Shown here: in pieces, positions 25,940-34,461 of the stretch
Numbering within the stretch: position 1 is the first letter of the stretch
Layout of the letters: each line of letters begins with the position of its first letter
Source: an uncultured Erythrobacteraceae bacterium
Lineage (GTDB): Bacteria; Pseudomonadota; Alphaproteobacteria; Sphingomonadales; Sphingomonadaceae
Reading direction: 5' to 3'
Length of the DNA stretch: 62,726 nt
Assembly (NCBI GenBank): GCA_946482075.1
Contig: CAMLQG010000007.1
Location: forward strand, 1 to 62,726
The notes under the pieces: generated by a model
What the model was told of the DNA's origin: nothing
The model's input: only the letters and a program-made list of their open reading frames with translations
The model's database searches: none
Position numbers and translations under genes: made by a program

Positions 25940-27664
25940 ATGCAGGCGATGCTGTACCGCCTGCTTCCCCCGCTCGTCGCTCCTCTCCTGCTGATCGCCT
26001 GCGCACCGGCCGCTCCGGTCGCCAGCGCTCCGCCTCCCGCACCGTCCGGAATTCCCGGCCTGGTGAGCGCCGCCGACCCGCGCGCGGCCGAAGCGGGTGC
26101 GCAGATGTTGCGGGCGGGCGGCAGCGCCACCGACGCGGCGATCGCGACGATGCTGGCGCTGACCGTGGTCGAGCCGCAAAGCTCCGGCATCGGCGGCGGC
26201 GGTTTCCTGGTGCAGGGCGATCCTGACGGCAAGATCACCACGATCGACGGGCGCGAGACCGCCCCATCCGGCGCCACGCCCGCCTGGTTCACGAAGGACG
26301 GACAGCCGCAGACCTATGACCAGGTGGTGTTGACCGGGTTGAGCGTGGGCGTGCCGGGCAATCTCCGCCTCGCGGCCGAAGCCCATCGCCGTTTCGGCAA
26401 GCTCGGCTGGCCGGCCCTGTTCGCGCCGGCGATCAAGCTGGCTCAGGACGGTTTCGCGATCACGCCCCGGATGCGGGAGTTCCTGGTCGAGGAAAAGAAC
26501 CGTGCATCACGCGATGCCGCAGGCCGGGCCCTGTACTACGATGCGGCGGGTGAAGCGCTGCCGGCGGGCACCGTGATCCGTAATCCGGCGCTGGCCGAAA
26601 CGCTGCGAACGATTGCCGATGGCGGGCCGGACGCATTCTACACGGGCAAGGCGGGCGATGCGCTCGCCGCGAAAGTGCGGGACGAAACGCCGAAGGCCGG
26701 CGGCATGGCCGCCGCGGACCTTGCCGGCTACCGCGCCCGGGAGCGCGAGCCGCTTTGCGGGCATTATCGCGCTTACAGGATCTGCGGCATGGGGCCGCCT
26801 TCTTCAGGGGCGACGACAGTCTTCGCGATCCTGAAGCAGATCGAACGCTTCGACCTGACGGCCCTGGGGCCGGACTCGCCCGTCGCCTGGCACCTGATCG
26901 CGGAATCGCAGCGTCTGGCCTATGCCGATCGCGAACTCTATCTCGCCGATGCGGATTTCATCTCCGTGCCCGCGCAGGACCTGATGGACGGCGAATATCT
27001 CGCGGCCCGCGGGAAAGGGATATCGGCGGGCGGCACGATGGCGAAGGTGGAAGCCGGCCGGCCGGGCAAGCGCGCCGTCAGCCTCGCCGATGGCGACGAG
27101 CCGGAAGAACGCGGGACGTCCCATTTCGTGGCGATCGACAGCGCAGGCCATGCCGTAAGCTATACGTCCACCATCGAAGGCTCGTTCGGTTCCGGCATCA
27201 TGTTCGGCGGCTTCTACCTCAACAACGAGCTCACCGATTTCAGCTTCGCGGCCGAAAGGGACGGCAGGCCGGTGGCCAATCGGGTGGAGGGCGGCAAGCG
27301 GCCGCGCAGCTCGATGGCGCCCACGCTCGTCTATGGGCCGGACGGCCATCTCGTACTGGCCGTGGGCGCAGCCGGCGGGGCGACGATCCCGGCGCAGGTC
27401 TCACGCGCGATCATCGGCGTGATCGACTGGAAACTGCCGGCCCAGGAAGCGCTCGCGCTGCCGGTGCTGTTCTCTCCGGCGGACATCGTCTTCGTGGAAC
27501 AGGGCAGCCGGCTCGAAGCGATGATCCCGGCCCTGCAGGCGCTCGGCCACCGCCAGGTGGCGCCGCGCAAGCTCTCGCTCAAGACCAATGCCGCCGAATG
27601 GACCGGCGCCGCCTGGCGCGGCGCTGCCGATCCCCGCAGCGAAGGCGCCGCGATCGGCCAATAG
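25940..27664 (+). CDS. ggt: Gamma-glutamyltransferase, lipoprotein form
   Basis: This 574-residue N-terminal nucleophile hydrolase is made as a precursor and cut before Thr393 (RGTSHFVAID). It transfers or hydrolyses gamma-glutamyl groups of glutathione. The signal sequence ends in LLLIAC (Cys21), a lipobox, so the protein is predicted to be membrane-tethered in the periplasm. Other motifs are SSGIGGGGFLV, GPPSSGATT and SFGSGIMFGGFYLNNELTDFS with oxyanion residues. It begins 2 bases after pyrD, so the two genes are probably co-transcribed despite unrelated roles. Confidence 0.93.
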   Translation: MQAMLYRLLPPLVAPLLLIACAPAAPVASAPPPAPSGIPGLVSAADPRAAEAGAQMLRAGGSATDAAIATMLALTVVEPQSSGIGGGGFLVQGDPDGKITTIDGRETAPSGATPAWFTKDGQPQTYDQVVLTGLSVGVPGNLRLAAEAHRRFGKLGWPALFAPAIKLAQDGFAITPRMREFLVEEKNRASRDAAGRALYYDAAGEALPAGTVIRNPALAETLRTIADGGPDAFYTGKAGDALAAKVRDETPKAGGMAAADLAGYRAREREPLCGHYRAYRICGMGPPSSGATTVFAILKQIERFDLTALGPDSPVAWHLIAESQRLAYADRELYLADADFISVPAQDLMDGEYLAARGKGISAGGTMAKVEAGRPGKRAVSLADGDEPEERGTSHFVAIDSAGHAVSYTSTIEGSFGSGIMFGGFYLNNELTDFSFAAERDGRPVANRVEGGKRPRSSMAPTLVYGPDGHLVLAVGAAGGATIPAQVSRAIIGVIDWKLPAQEALALPVLFSPADIVFVEQGSRLEAMIPALQALGHRQVAPRKLSLKTNAAEWTGAAWRGAADPRSEGAAIGQ

Positions 27665-27750
27665 GGTGCCGACCGAGGCTTGCCGCCTTGACCCGGCATC
27701 CGTAGACCTGCACCCACGCCCGATATCGGGCTGGGAGCAGGAGCAGGCGG

Positions 27751-29553
27751 TTGCGGCTTACCGATTTCGACACGGCGAACAACCTTGTCAGCCTGTTCCT
27801 GGCGCGCGCCGATACTCGCGGCGACGCGCCATTCCTCTGGTCCAAGCGCGAAGGTTCCTGGCGGGCGCTGAGCTGGGCCGATGCCGCCCGGCGGGTCTGC
27901 CTGATCGCCGAGAACCTGCGGAAGCTGGGCCTGCAGCCGGGCGACCGGGTAATGCTGGTGTCGGAGAACCGCCCGGAATGGTGCGTCGCCGACCTCGCGA
28001 TCATGGCGGCGGGCTGCGTCACCGTGCCGGCCTACACCACCAACACCGAACGCGATCACGTTCATATCCTTGACAATTCCGGGGCGCGCTGCGTCATCGT
28101 CTCGACCGAGAAGCTCGCAAAACCACTACTGCCTGCAATCATGCGCACCGGCACGGCCGATCACGTGATCGGCATCGAGCCGCTGCGGCGAGGACAGACC
28201 GGAGGTTTCGCCAGCCACCAATGGGTCGAACTGCTCGACGGTGACGGCGGGGAAGCCCGCAAGGCGGTGGAGGATCGGCTGGCCGGCATCGGCCGGGACG
28301 ACATGGCCTGCATCATCTACACCAGCGGCACCGGCGGCGCACCGCGCGGAGTGCCCCAGCACCATGGCGCGATCCTGTGCAATGTCGCGGGTGCGGCGGA
28401 TATCATCGAAGGCGATTTCGGCTGGGGGGACGAGGTGTTCCTCTCCTTCCTGCCGCTGAGCCATGCCTATGAGCACACGGGCGGCCAGTTCCTGCCCATC
28501 GGCCTGGGCGGCCAGATCTATTATTCCGAGGGCCTGGAGAAGCTGGCCAGCAATATCGAGGAAGTGCGCCCGACGATCATGGTCGTGGTCCCGCGCCTGT
28601 TCGAAGTGCTGCGCGGGCGGATCATGAAGCAGGTCGAGAAGCAGGGTCGCTTCGCGACCTATCTGATGGAGCGCGCGCTCGCGATCGGCGACCGAAAGGC
28701 AAGAGGCCGCGCGCGCCTGCGCGACAGGCCCATGGACATGATCCTCGACCGGACGATCCGGCCCAAGATCCGCCGGCGTTTCGGCGGACGGATCAAGGCG
28801 CTGGTTTCCGGCGGCGCGCCGCTCAATCCCGATGTCGGCAATTTCTTCAATTCGATGGGGCTGACCATGCTCCAGGGTTACGGCCAGACGGAAGCCGGGC
28901 CCGTGATCAGCTGCAACCGCCCGTCGGCCGGCCTCAAGATGGATACGGTGGGCCCGCCCTTGCGCGGGGCGGACGTGCGGATCGCAGAGGACGGCGAGAT
29001 CCTCTGCCGGGGCGAGCTGGTGATGCACGGCTATTGGCAGAACCCGGCGGAAACCGCGAAAGCGCTGCAGGACGGCTGGCTGCTGACCGGGGATATCGGC
29101 CATATCGACGAGCGTGGGCGGATCGTCATCACCGATCGCAAGAAGGACATGATCGTCAACGACAAGGGCGACAATGTCGCGCCCCAGAAGATCGAAGGGA
29201 TGCTCACCCTGCAGCCGGAAATCGCGCAGGCGATGGTCTCGGGCGACAAGCGGCCCTATGTGGTCGGGCTGATCGTGCCGGACGCGGAATGGGCGCTGGA
29301 ATGGGCGCAGCGCGAGGACGAGCATTTCGACCTCGCGAAGCTGCAGAACCTGCCGGCCTTCCGCAGCGCGATCCGCACGGCGATCGATCGGGTGAATCAG
29401 GACCTGTCCGTCATCGAAAAGGTCCGCCAGTTCGCCTTCGCGGACGAGGCCTTCTCCATCGCCAACGAGGAAATGACGCCGAGCATGAAAATCCGCCGGC
29501 ACAAGATCAGGGAACGCTACGGCACCCGTCTGGACGCGCTCTACAAGGCATAG
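27751..29553 (+). CDS. Long-chain acyl-CoA synthetase (AMP-forming)
   Basis: A TTG at 27751 after GGAGCAGGAGCAGG gives 600 residues. The adenylation motif reads TSGTGGAPRG (191-200), with Arg where most members have Lys. Other motifs are HAYEHTGGQF, ALVSGGAPLNPDVGNFFNSMGL, YGQTEAGP and TGDIGHIDERGRIVITDRKKDMI. It belongs to the FadD15-like long-chain group common in sphingomonads and activates fatty acids for degradation or lipid synthesis. It is convergent with the next gene, only 18 bp apart. Confidence 0.9.
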   Translation: MRLTDFDTANNLVSLFLARADTRGDAPFLWSKREGSWRALSWADAARRVCLIAENLRKLGLQPGDRVMLVSENRPEWCVADLAIMAAGCVTVPAYTTNTERDHVHILDNSGARCVIVSTEKLAKPLLPAIMRTGTADHVIGIEPLRRGQTGGFASHQWVELLDGDGGEARKAVEDRLAGIGRDDMACIIYTSGTGGAPRGVPQHHGAILCNVAGAADIIEGDFGWGDEVFLSFLPLSHAYEHTGGQFLPIGLGGQIYYSEGLEKLASNIEEVRPTIMVVVPRLFEVLRGRIMKQVEKQGRFATYLMERALAIGDRKARGRARLRDRPMDMILDRTIRPKIRRRFGGRIKALVSGGAPLNPDVGNFFNSMGLTMLQGYGQTEAGPVISCNRPSAGLKMDTVGPPLRGADVRIAEDGEILCRGELVMHGYWQNPAETAKALQDGWLLTGDIGHIDERGRIVITDRKKDMIVNDKGDNVAPQKIEGMLTLQPEIAQAMVSGDKRPYVVGLIVPDAEWALEWAQREDEHFDLAKLQNLPAFRSAIRTAIDRVNQDLSVIEKVRQFAFADEAFSIANEEMTPSMKIRRHKIRERYGTRLDALYKA

Positions 29554-29571
29554 AGTGCAGCCGGATAAGGC

Positions 29572-30168
29572 TCAGGCGGCTTCCTTCTCGACATATTCGG
29601 GATAGAAGCTCGGCGCGCGTTCGGACCAGCCGGGCGCGGTGGCCGCGGCTTCGCTGAGCGACTGGAGCAGCTTCTTGCGCCGATCCGGGCGGATCTGCGG
29701 CAGTGCGGCCGCGCCGCAGAAGGCGGCGGGAAGCCAGGGCCGGATATGCGCGCCCAGGAGACGTTCGTAGAGGAAGCGATAGGCCGAGAAGCAGGACAGC
29801 CGTTCCTGCGCGAGGTCGAAGGCCGTGAGCCGCAGCAACGTGCCCATGAAATCGCCGATGCCGTCCAGCGCGCGATCGTTCGGCGTGTCTGCCCGGAGCG
29901 CCTTCAATTCCTGATAGACGACATACTGGCTGCGGATGGAAGCCCTCTCGGCCGCGTCGCGCGCCCAGAGCTTGAAAGCGTCCTGCCGGCCAAGGCCGAT
30001 ATCCAGGCTGCGTTTGATGTAGCGCTGCTCGGCCGCGTCGAAGCTCGCGAATTCGCGCAGTTCGGCAATGGTCAGCTTGGCCGTGTCCGTATCACTCATG
30101 GTACTGATGCCCCAGACGCCGGCACCAACCGGCGCGATGGGATCATCATCATCCGACATGGTTAGCAT
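29572..30168 (-). CDS. Hypothetical soluble protein
   Basis: The ATG at 30168 gives 198 residues; an ATG at 30159 is also possible, and a longer in-frame extension to 30285 has no support. The protein is helical and charged, without signal peptide or membrane span. Patterns such as TIAELREFASFDAAEQRYIKRSL and QDAFKLWARDAAERASIRSQ are regular but match no family I know. It ends in YPEYVEKEAA. The gene follows the ThiS-ThiG gene on the same strand after 120 bp. Confidence 0.55.
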   Translation of the reverse strand: MLTMSDDDDPIAPVGAGVWGISTMSDTDTAKLTIAELREFASFDAAEQRYIKRSLDIGLGRQDAFKLWARDAAERASIRSQYVVYQELKALRADTPNDRALDGIGDFMGTLLRLTAFDLAQERLSCFSAYRFLYERLLGAHIRPWLPAAFCGAAALPQIRPDRRKKLLQSLSEAAATAPGWSERAPSFYPEYVEKEAA

Positions 30169-30288
30169 CCGGTTAAATCCCGGAGGCAATTCGTCATGCG
30201 AGGACCGCTGGTCCACGGCAATCCAGAGCCCGACGCGATCGGCTCTGGATTGCTTCGGCCGGTGGCCTCGCAACGGCGCCGGCAATCG

Positions 30289-31278
30289 TCAGATCAGGCC
30301 GGCCAACGGGCTCGACGGATCGGCATAGCGCCGCGTGCCCATGCGGCCCGAGAGATAGGCGTGCCGCCCGGCTTCTACCGCCAGCTTCATCGCGCGCGCC
30401 ATCCGGACCGGTTCCTTTGCTTCGGCGATGGCGGTGTTCATCAGCACGCCCGTGCAGCCCAGTTCCATGGCGATCGCCGCGTCGCTCGCCGTGCCAACGC
30501 CGGCATCGACCAGCACCGGCAGCTTCGTGCCCTCCACGATCAGGCGGATCGTCACGCGGTTCTGGATGCCGAGACCCGAGCCGATCGGCGCCCCCAGCGG
30601 CATGATCGCCACCGCGCCTGCTTCCTCCAGCTGCTTGGCCGCTATCGGATCGTCGGTGCAGTAGACCATCGGCAGGAAGCCCTCCCTGGCGAGGATCTCG
30701 GTCGCGCGCAGCGTCTCGCGCATATCGGGATAGAGCGTGCGCGCTTCGCCCAGGACTTCGAGCTTCACCAGATCCCAGCCGCCCGCCTCGCGCGCCAGCC
30801 GCAGCGTGCGGATCGCGTCCTCGGCAGTGAAGCAGCCGGCAGTGTTCGGCAGGTAGGTGGTCTTTTTCGGATCGATGAAGTCGGTCAGCATCGGCGCGCC
30901 CGGATCCGACAGGTTGACCCGCCGCACCGCGACCGTGACGATTTCCGCCCCGCTCGCGGCGAGCGCGGCGGCATTCTCCGCGAAATCCCTGTACTTGCCC
31001 GTGCCGACGATAAGCCGTGAGGTGAACCGCCGCCCGGCGACTTCCCAGCTATCCTCCGCATCGTCCTGGCCGCCGCCCACGAAATGGACGACCTCCAGCA
31101 CATCGCCATCGCTGAGCAACGCATCGCCCAGAGTCGAGCGCGGTGCTATCTCGCCATTGCGCTCCACCGCGACCTTCGCGGGGTCGAGCTCCAGTGCGCG
31201 AACGAGATCGGCGATCGACCAGCCGGCTTCGGCGCGACGCGATTCGCCATTGACGATGAGGGACAGGGCAGAAGTCAT
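30289..31278 (-). CDS. thiG: ThiS-ThiG fusion: sulfur carrier plus thiazole synthase
   Basis: The ATG at 31278 gives 329 residues. Residues 1-72 are a ThiS ubiquitin-like domain ending in HFVGGGQ (Gly68-70). Residues about 78-329 are ThiG with [11 protein letters not shown], the Schiff-base lysine in [17 protein letters not shown], and the phosphate-binding loops [10 protein letters not shown] and [12 protein letters not shown]. ThiG builds the thiazole ring of thiamine using the ThiS thiocarboxylate. In the fusion the GG tail is internal, so thiocarboxylation at the usual C-terminus would need cleavage or an altered mechanism. Such fusions are known in alphaproteobacteria. No TPP riboswitch is visible, since the MerC-like gene ends 17 bp upstream. 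Confidence 0.93.
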   Translation of the reverse strand: MTSALSLIVNGESRRAEAGWSIADLVRALELDPAKVAVERNGEIAPRSTLGDALLSDGDVLEVVHFVGGGQDDAEDSWEVAGRRFTSRLIVGTGKYRDFAENAAALAASGAEIVTVAVRRVNLSDPGAPMLTDFIDPKKTTYLPNTAGCFTAEDAIRTLRLAREAGGWDLVKLEVLGEARTLYPDMRETLRATEILAREGFLPMVYCTDDPIAAKQLEEAGAVAIMPLGAPIGSGLGIQNRVTIRLIVEGTKLPVLVDAGVGTASDAAIAMELGCTGVLMNTAIAEAKEPVRMARAMKLAVEAGRHAYLSGRMGTRRYADPSSPLAGLI

Positions 31279-31295
31279 GCCCCGCGAGATAGCGC

Positions 31296-31667
31296 TCAAC
31301 GCGCGTGACGCAAGTTCATCACATGCGCGCTCGCCACGAGAGCGACGCCGAGAATGGTCAGGACCGCTTCCATCGGACCGTGTCCCACCGCCAAGGCGCT
31401 GCCCATCAGGCTGAGACCCGCGCCGGCGACGACCAGCGGCAGGACGCGGCCATGGCGCAAGGCGCCGAGCCCGATCGTGACAAGGCCGACTGCAATGGCG
31501 AGGCCCAGGCCGACGCGATGGATCTCCGGCGAAAGCAGCAATTCCCCGCCGAGGCCGAGCGCGGTGACCAGCAGCAGTCCCACCAGACAGTGAATCGCGC
31601 AAAGACCCGACAGGAGAATTCCCGCCCGGTCCAGACGATCACGAATCATGACAAACGCCATACGCAT
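31296..31667 (-). CDS. MerC-domain membrane protein
   Basis: The ATG at 31667 gives 123 residues; an ATG at 31661 and a more distant one at 31703 also exist. Four hydrophobic segments and the metal-binding pattern [10 protein letters not shown] place it in the MerC family. MerC carries mercuric ions in mer operons, but chromosomal members in sphingomonads are thought to act in divalent-metal homeostasis. A Zur-like palindrome lies 17 bp upstream. It starts a probable two-gene unit with the ThiS-ThiG gene. Confidence 0.85.
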   Translation of the reverse strand: MRMAFVMIRDRLDRAGILLSGLCAIHCLVGLLLVTALGLGGELLLSPEIHRVGLGLAIAVGLVTIGLGALRHGRVLPLVVAGAGLSLMGSALAVGHGPMEAVLTILGVALVASAHVMNLRHAR

Positions 31668-31684
31668 GGGATGGCCTCTATGAT

Positions 31685-31696
31685 ATGTTGTAACAT
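31685..31696. promoter_or_regulatory. Zur-like operator between merC-like and heme A synthase genes
   Basis: ATGTT-GT-AACAT is a 5-2-5 palindrome set in GATATGTTGTAACATCATG, which is close to the ATGTTATAACAT core of Zur boxes. It sits in the divergent gap between the MerC-like gene and the heme A synthase gene and could control either. No fur/zur gene is in the window. Confidence 0.6.
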
Positions 31697-31748
31697 CATG
31701 CAACGACGTGCCTTGCGCTTTCGCCCGGTCGGGCGCAAAGCCCGCCGC

Positions 31749-32810
31749 ATGGTCGCCCTATCGAACCAGGCCGAACGCATGCCGACTGCCGAATTCGGCG
31801 TTGCAAGGCCGCGCGCACTCGCCACTTGGCTTCTGGCCGTGGCGGCTCTCGTCGTCCTCATGGTCGCCGTGGGGGGCATCACCCGCCTGACCGAATCGGG
31901 CCTTTCGATCACCGAATGGAAACCGGTCACCGGCGCACTCCCGCCGCTCACCGAAGCGCAGTGGCAGGCGGAATTCGAAAGCTACAAGAAGATACCCGAA
32001 TATATCGAGATCAACGGGCCCGCGGGCATGACGCTGGCGGATTACAAGTTCATCTATTTCTGGGAATGGCTCCACCGCCTGCTCGGCCGCGTGATCGGCC
32101 TGGCCTTCGCGCTGCCGCTCGCATGGTTCTGGGCAAAGCGGCAGATCCCCGCTGGCTACAAGCCCCGTCTGCTCGCGCTGCTCGCGCTGGGCGGACTGCA
32201 AGGCGTGTTCGGCTGGCTGATGGTGCGTTCGGGATTGAGCGTGCGTACCGATGTAAGCCACTTCTGGCTTTCGATCCATCTGCTCACCGCGCTGTTCACG
32301 CTGGCGGGGCTGGTGTGGACCGCGCTCGACCTCAAGCGGCTGGAGCGCGATCCGGCCGCGCGGCCCGCAGCGCTCACGCTGACCGGTGCGCTCATCGGCG
32401 CGATCCTGTTCGTCCAGTTGCTGCTCGGTGCCTGGGTCGCAGGCCTGAATGCGGGCCTGGCTTCCGACACCTGGCCGCTGATGCAGGGCAAACTCTTCCC
32501 CGACGTGGACTGGAGCAGAGGCGCGTTCTGGGCCGCCACCCATGATCCCTTCCTGCTCCATTTCCTCCATCGCTGGTGGGCCTGGGCCGCGGTCGGCGCG
32601 CTGATCGTGCTCGCCCGCCGGGTGAAATCGCTCGGTGAGCGCCCGGTCTCGGTCGCGATCCACTCGGCGTTCGGCACACAGATCCTGCTCGGCATCGCAA
32701 CCGTGCTGACCGGCGTGTCCCTGTGGATCGCCACGCTTCACCAGCTGGTGGGCGCCCTGCTTGTGGTCGCCGCCACCTGCGGCATCCACGTGCTCGGACG
32801 GCGGGTTTGA
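31749..32810 (+). CDS. ctaA: Heme A synthase (COX15/CtaA type 2)
   Basis: This protein has 353 residues from the ATG at 31749; the ATG at 31779 is an alternative. Eight predicted membrane helices carry the heme-ligand histidines in FWEWLHRLLGRVIG, LSIHLLTALFTL, LHFLHRWWAWA and TLHQLVGALLV. Other family motifs are GGITRLTESGLSITEWKPVTGA and DWSRGAFWAATHDPFLLHF. It oxidises heme O to heme A for aa3-type cytochrome oxidase. The stop overlaps the cutA start. Confidence 0.95.
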   Translation: MVALSNQAERMPTAEFGVARPRALATWLLAVAALVVLMVAVGGITRLTESGLSITEWKPVTGALPPLTEAQWQAEFESYKKIPEYIEINGPAGMTLADYKFIYFWEWLHRLLGRVIGLAFALPLAWFWAKRQIPAGYKPRLLALLALGGLQGVFGWLMVRSGLSVRTDVSHFWLSIHLLTALFTLAGLVWTALDLKRLERDPAARPAALTLTGALIGAILFVQLLLGAWVAGLNAGLASDTWPLMQGKLFPDVDWSRGAFWAATHDPFLLHFLHRWWAWAAVGALIVLARRVKSLGERPVSVAIHSAFGTQILLGIATVLTGVSLWIATLHQLVGALLVVAATCGIHVLGRRV

Positions 32811-33145
32811 GCCCGCAAGGGCCCGCGCTGATCTGGTGCCCCTTCGGGGACGAGTCATCCGCCCGCGAGGTGGCGGGCAGGCTGCTCGACGAAGGACTGA
32901 TCGCCTGTGCGAACATCCTGCCGGAGATGACCTCGCTCTATGTCTGGCAGGGCGAACGCCATGAGGACGCGGAACGCGGCGTGATCTTCAAGACCGATGC
33001 CGCGTTGCTGGACCGCGCACTTGCCAGGCTGGCCGCGCTCCACCCCTATGACACACCGGCAGCGATCGGCTGGCGAGCGGATGTGGCTGCACCGGCAACG
33101 CTGGAATGGCTGGGCGGTCTGGTAAGCGCAACCCGGCCTTCCTGA
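32807..33145 (+). CDS. cutA: CutA-like divalent-cation tolerance protein
   Basis: A TTG at 32807, overlapping the heme A synthase stop as TTGA, gives 112 residues. The CutA1 ferredoxin-like fold is indicated by GDESSAREVAGRLLDEGLIACANILPEMTSLY, the WQG motif and the YDTPAAIGW ending. CutA forms trimers and binds copper or other divalent metals, but its true role is unsettled. The overlap with a heme A synthase gene and the Zur-like site upstream give the locus a metal theme. Confidence 0.88.
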   Translation: MSPQGPALIWCPFGDESSAREVAGRLLDEGLIACANILPEMTSLYVWQGERHEDAERGVIFKTDAALLDRALARLAALHPYDTPAAIGWRADVAAPATLEWLGGLVSATRPS

Positions 33146-33221
33146 TCCTCACCCCAGCCTTCGCTAGGGTGATAAATGGATAACGGTATTATTTTACCTC
33201 TCCGCAAAGCCGCCGTTTCGC

Positions 33222-33272
33222 TTGACTTGTAAGCGTTTCGCTAACAAAGGGCGCCCTTCTCACGCGGGTGAG
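33222..33272 (+). promoter_or_regulatory. Promoter and leader structures of rplM-rpsI
   Basis: A -35-like TTGACT lies at 33222-33227, but no good -10 follows at normal spacing (best TAACAA at 33242-33247). Downstream are a 12-bp palindrome AAGGGCGCCCTT (33247-33258) and an adjacent hairpin CTCAC-GCGG-GTGAG (33259-33272). Such leader structures are candidates for ribosomal-protein feedback control. Confidence 0.35.
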
Positions 33273-33334
33273 CAGGCGGATTCGCGTCCACCTCCAGCCC
33301 GCGTGGCGACGATGCAACAAGGATTTGACAGCCC

Positions 33335-33814
33335 ATGAAGGCGCTCAGCAAGCAAACCCGGTCGATCAAGCCGGCCGAGGTGGAAAAGAACTGGCATCTC
33401 ATCGATGCCGACGGCCTGGTGGTCGGCCGCCTCGCCGTGGTCATCGCCAATCACCTGCGCGGCAAGCACAAGTCGAGCTACACCCCCCATGTCGATTGCG
33501 GCGACCATGTCGTCGTCATCAATGCCGACAAGGTTCGCTTCACCGGCAACAAGCTGGGCGAAAAGACCTATTACAAGCACACCGGCTATGCCGGCGGCAT
33601 CAAGGCGGTCACCGCCGAGAAGGTGCTGGGCGGCCGCTTCCCGGAACGCGTGCTTGAAAAGGCGGTGGAACGCATGATCCCGCGCGGGCCCCTGGGCCGT
33701 GCGCAGATGCGTGCGCTCCACCTCTATGCCGGCTCCGAGCACCCGCATGGCGGCACCCAGCCCCAGCCGCTCGACGTCGCTTCGATGAACCGCAAGAACA
33801 AGGCTACTGCATGA
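33335..33814 (+). CDS. rplM: 50S ribosomal protein L13
   Basis: This 159-residue protein has the L13 pattern [74 protein letters not shown] and the C-terminal [20 protein letters not shown]. It is an early-assembling large-subunit protein. Its stop overlaps the rpsI start (ATGA), the standard L13-S9 pair. Confidence 0.97.
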   Translation: MKALSKQTRSIKPAEVEKNWHLIDADGLVVGRLAVVIANHLRGKHKSSYTPHVDCGDHVVVINADKVRFTGNKLGEKTYYKHTGYAGGIKAVTAEKVLGGRFPERVLEKAVERMIPRGPLGRAQMRALHLYAGSEHPHGGTQPQPLDVASMNRKNKATA

Positions 33815-34359
33815 TGGCCCCCGAAACCGGCAACGAAACCAACACCATCTCCGATCTCGCCGATCTGAAGGACATCACCGGCGGCGCTACCGCTGCTCCT
33901 GTCGATGTCGCCGTGAACACGATCGCCCCGCAGTCTCCGCCCGCGCCGCTGCGCGAGCAGGAACTCGACGCGCAGGGCCGGGCCTATGCCACCGGCCGCC
34001 GCAAGGATGCGGTCGCCCGCGTCTGGCTGAAGCCGGGCACCGGCAAGATCACGATCAACGGCCGTGACCAGGAAGTCTATTTCGCGCGTCCGACGCTGCG
34101 TCTCGTCATCAACCAGCCGTTCCAGGTCTCCGACCGCGACGGCCAGTACGATGTCGTCGCGACCGTCAAGGGCGGCGGCCTTTCCGGCCAGGCCGGCGCG
34201 GTCAAGCACGGCATTTCGCAGGCGCTCTCGAAGTTCGAGCCAGTGCTGCGCGGCGCGGTGAAGGCGGCGGGCTTCCTCACTCGCGACAGCCGCGTGGTGG
34301 AACGCAAGAAGTACGGCCGCGCCAAGGCCCGCCGCAGCTTCCAGTTCTCGAAGCGCTAA
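33811..34359 (+). CDS. rpsI: 30S ribosomal protein S9 with N-terminal extension
   Basis: This 182-residue protein is longer than the common 130. Residues 1-50 are an acidic, low-complexity extension. The S9 core then starts with [22 protein letters not shown] and ends with [16 protein letters not shown], the tail that touches P-site tRNA. Extensions of this kind are typical of sphingomonads. It is translationally coupled to rplM and followed by an intrinsic terminator. Confidence 0.97.
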   Translation: MMAPETGNETNTISDLADLKDITGGATAAPVDVAVNTIAPQSPPAPLREQELDAQGRAYATGRRKDAVARVWLKPGTGKITINGRDQEVYFARPTLRLVINQPFQVSDRDGQYDVVATVKGGGLSGQAGAVKHGISQALSKFEPVLRGAVKAAGFLTRDSRVVERKKYGRAKARRSFQFSKR

Positions 34360-34383
34360 ACCTTACGGCTTACGCCAAACACG

Positions 34384-34414
34384 AAGGGGCGGTCCGGCGA
34401 CGGGCCGCCCTTTT
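34384..34414 (+). terminator. Intrinsic terminator of rplM-rpsI
   Basis: GGGCGGTCC (34387-34395), a short loop and GGGCCGCCC (34402-34410) form a stem with one G-T pair, followed by TTTT (34411-34414). It lies 25 bp after the rpsI stop. Confidence 0.8.
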
Positions 34415-34461
34415 CGTTTGCGCGCCCTTTGCGTTGGAGCCGGGGCGACGTATCAAGGCGC

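Noticed and set aside
28157..28171. CACGTG-containing palindrome GATCACGTGATC inside the acyl-CoA synthetase gene
   Set aside because: The flanks do not match GTT(T/C)-CACGTG-(G/A)AAC, so it is not a parS site.
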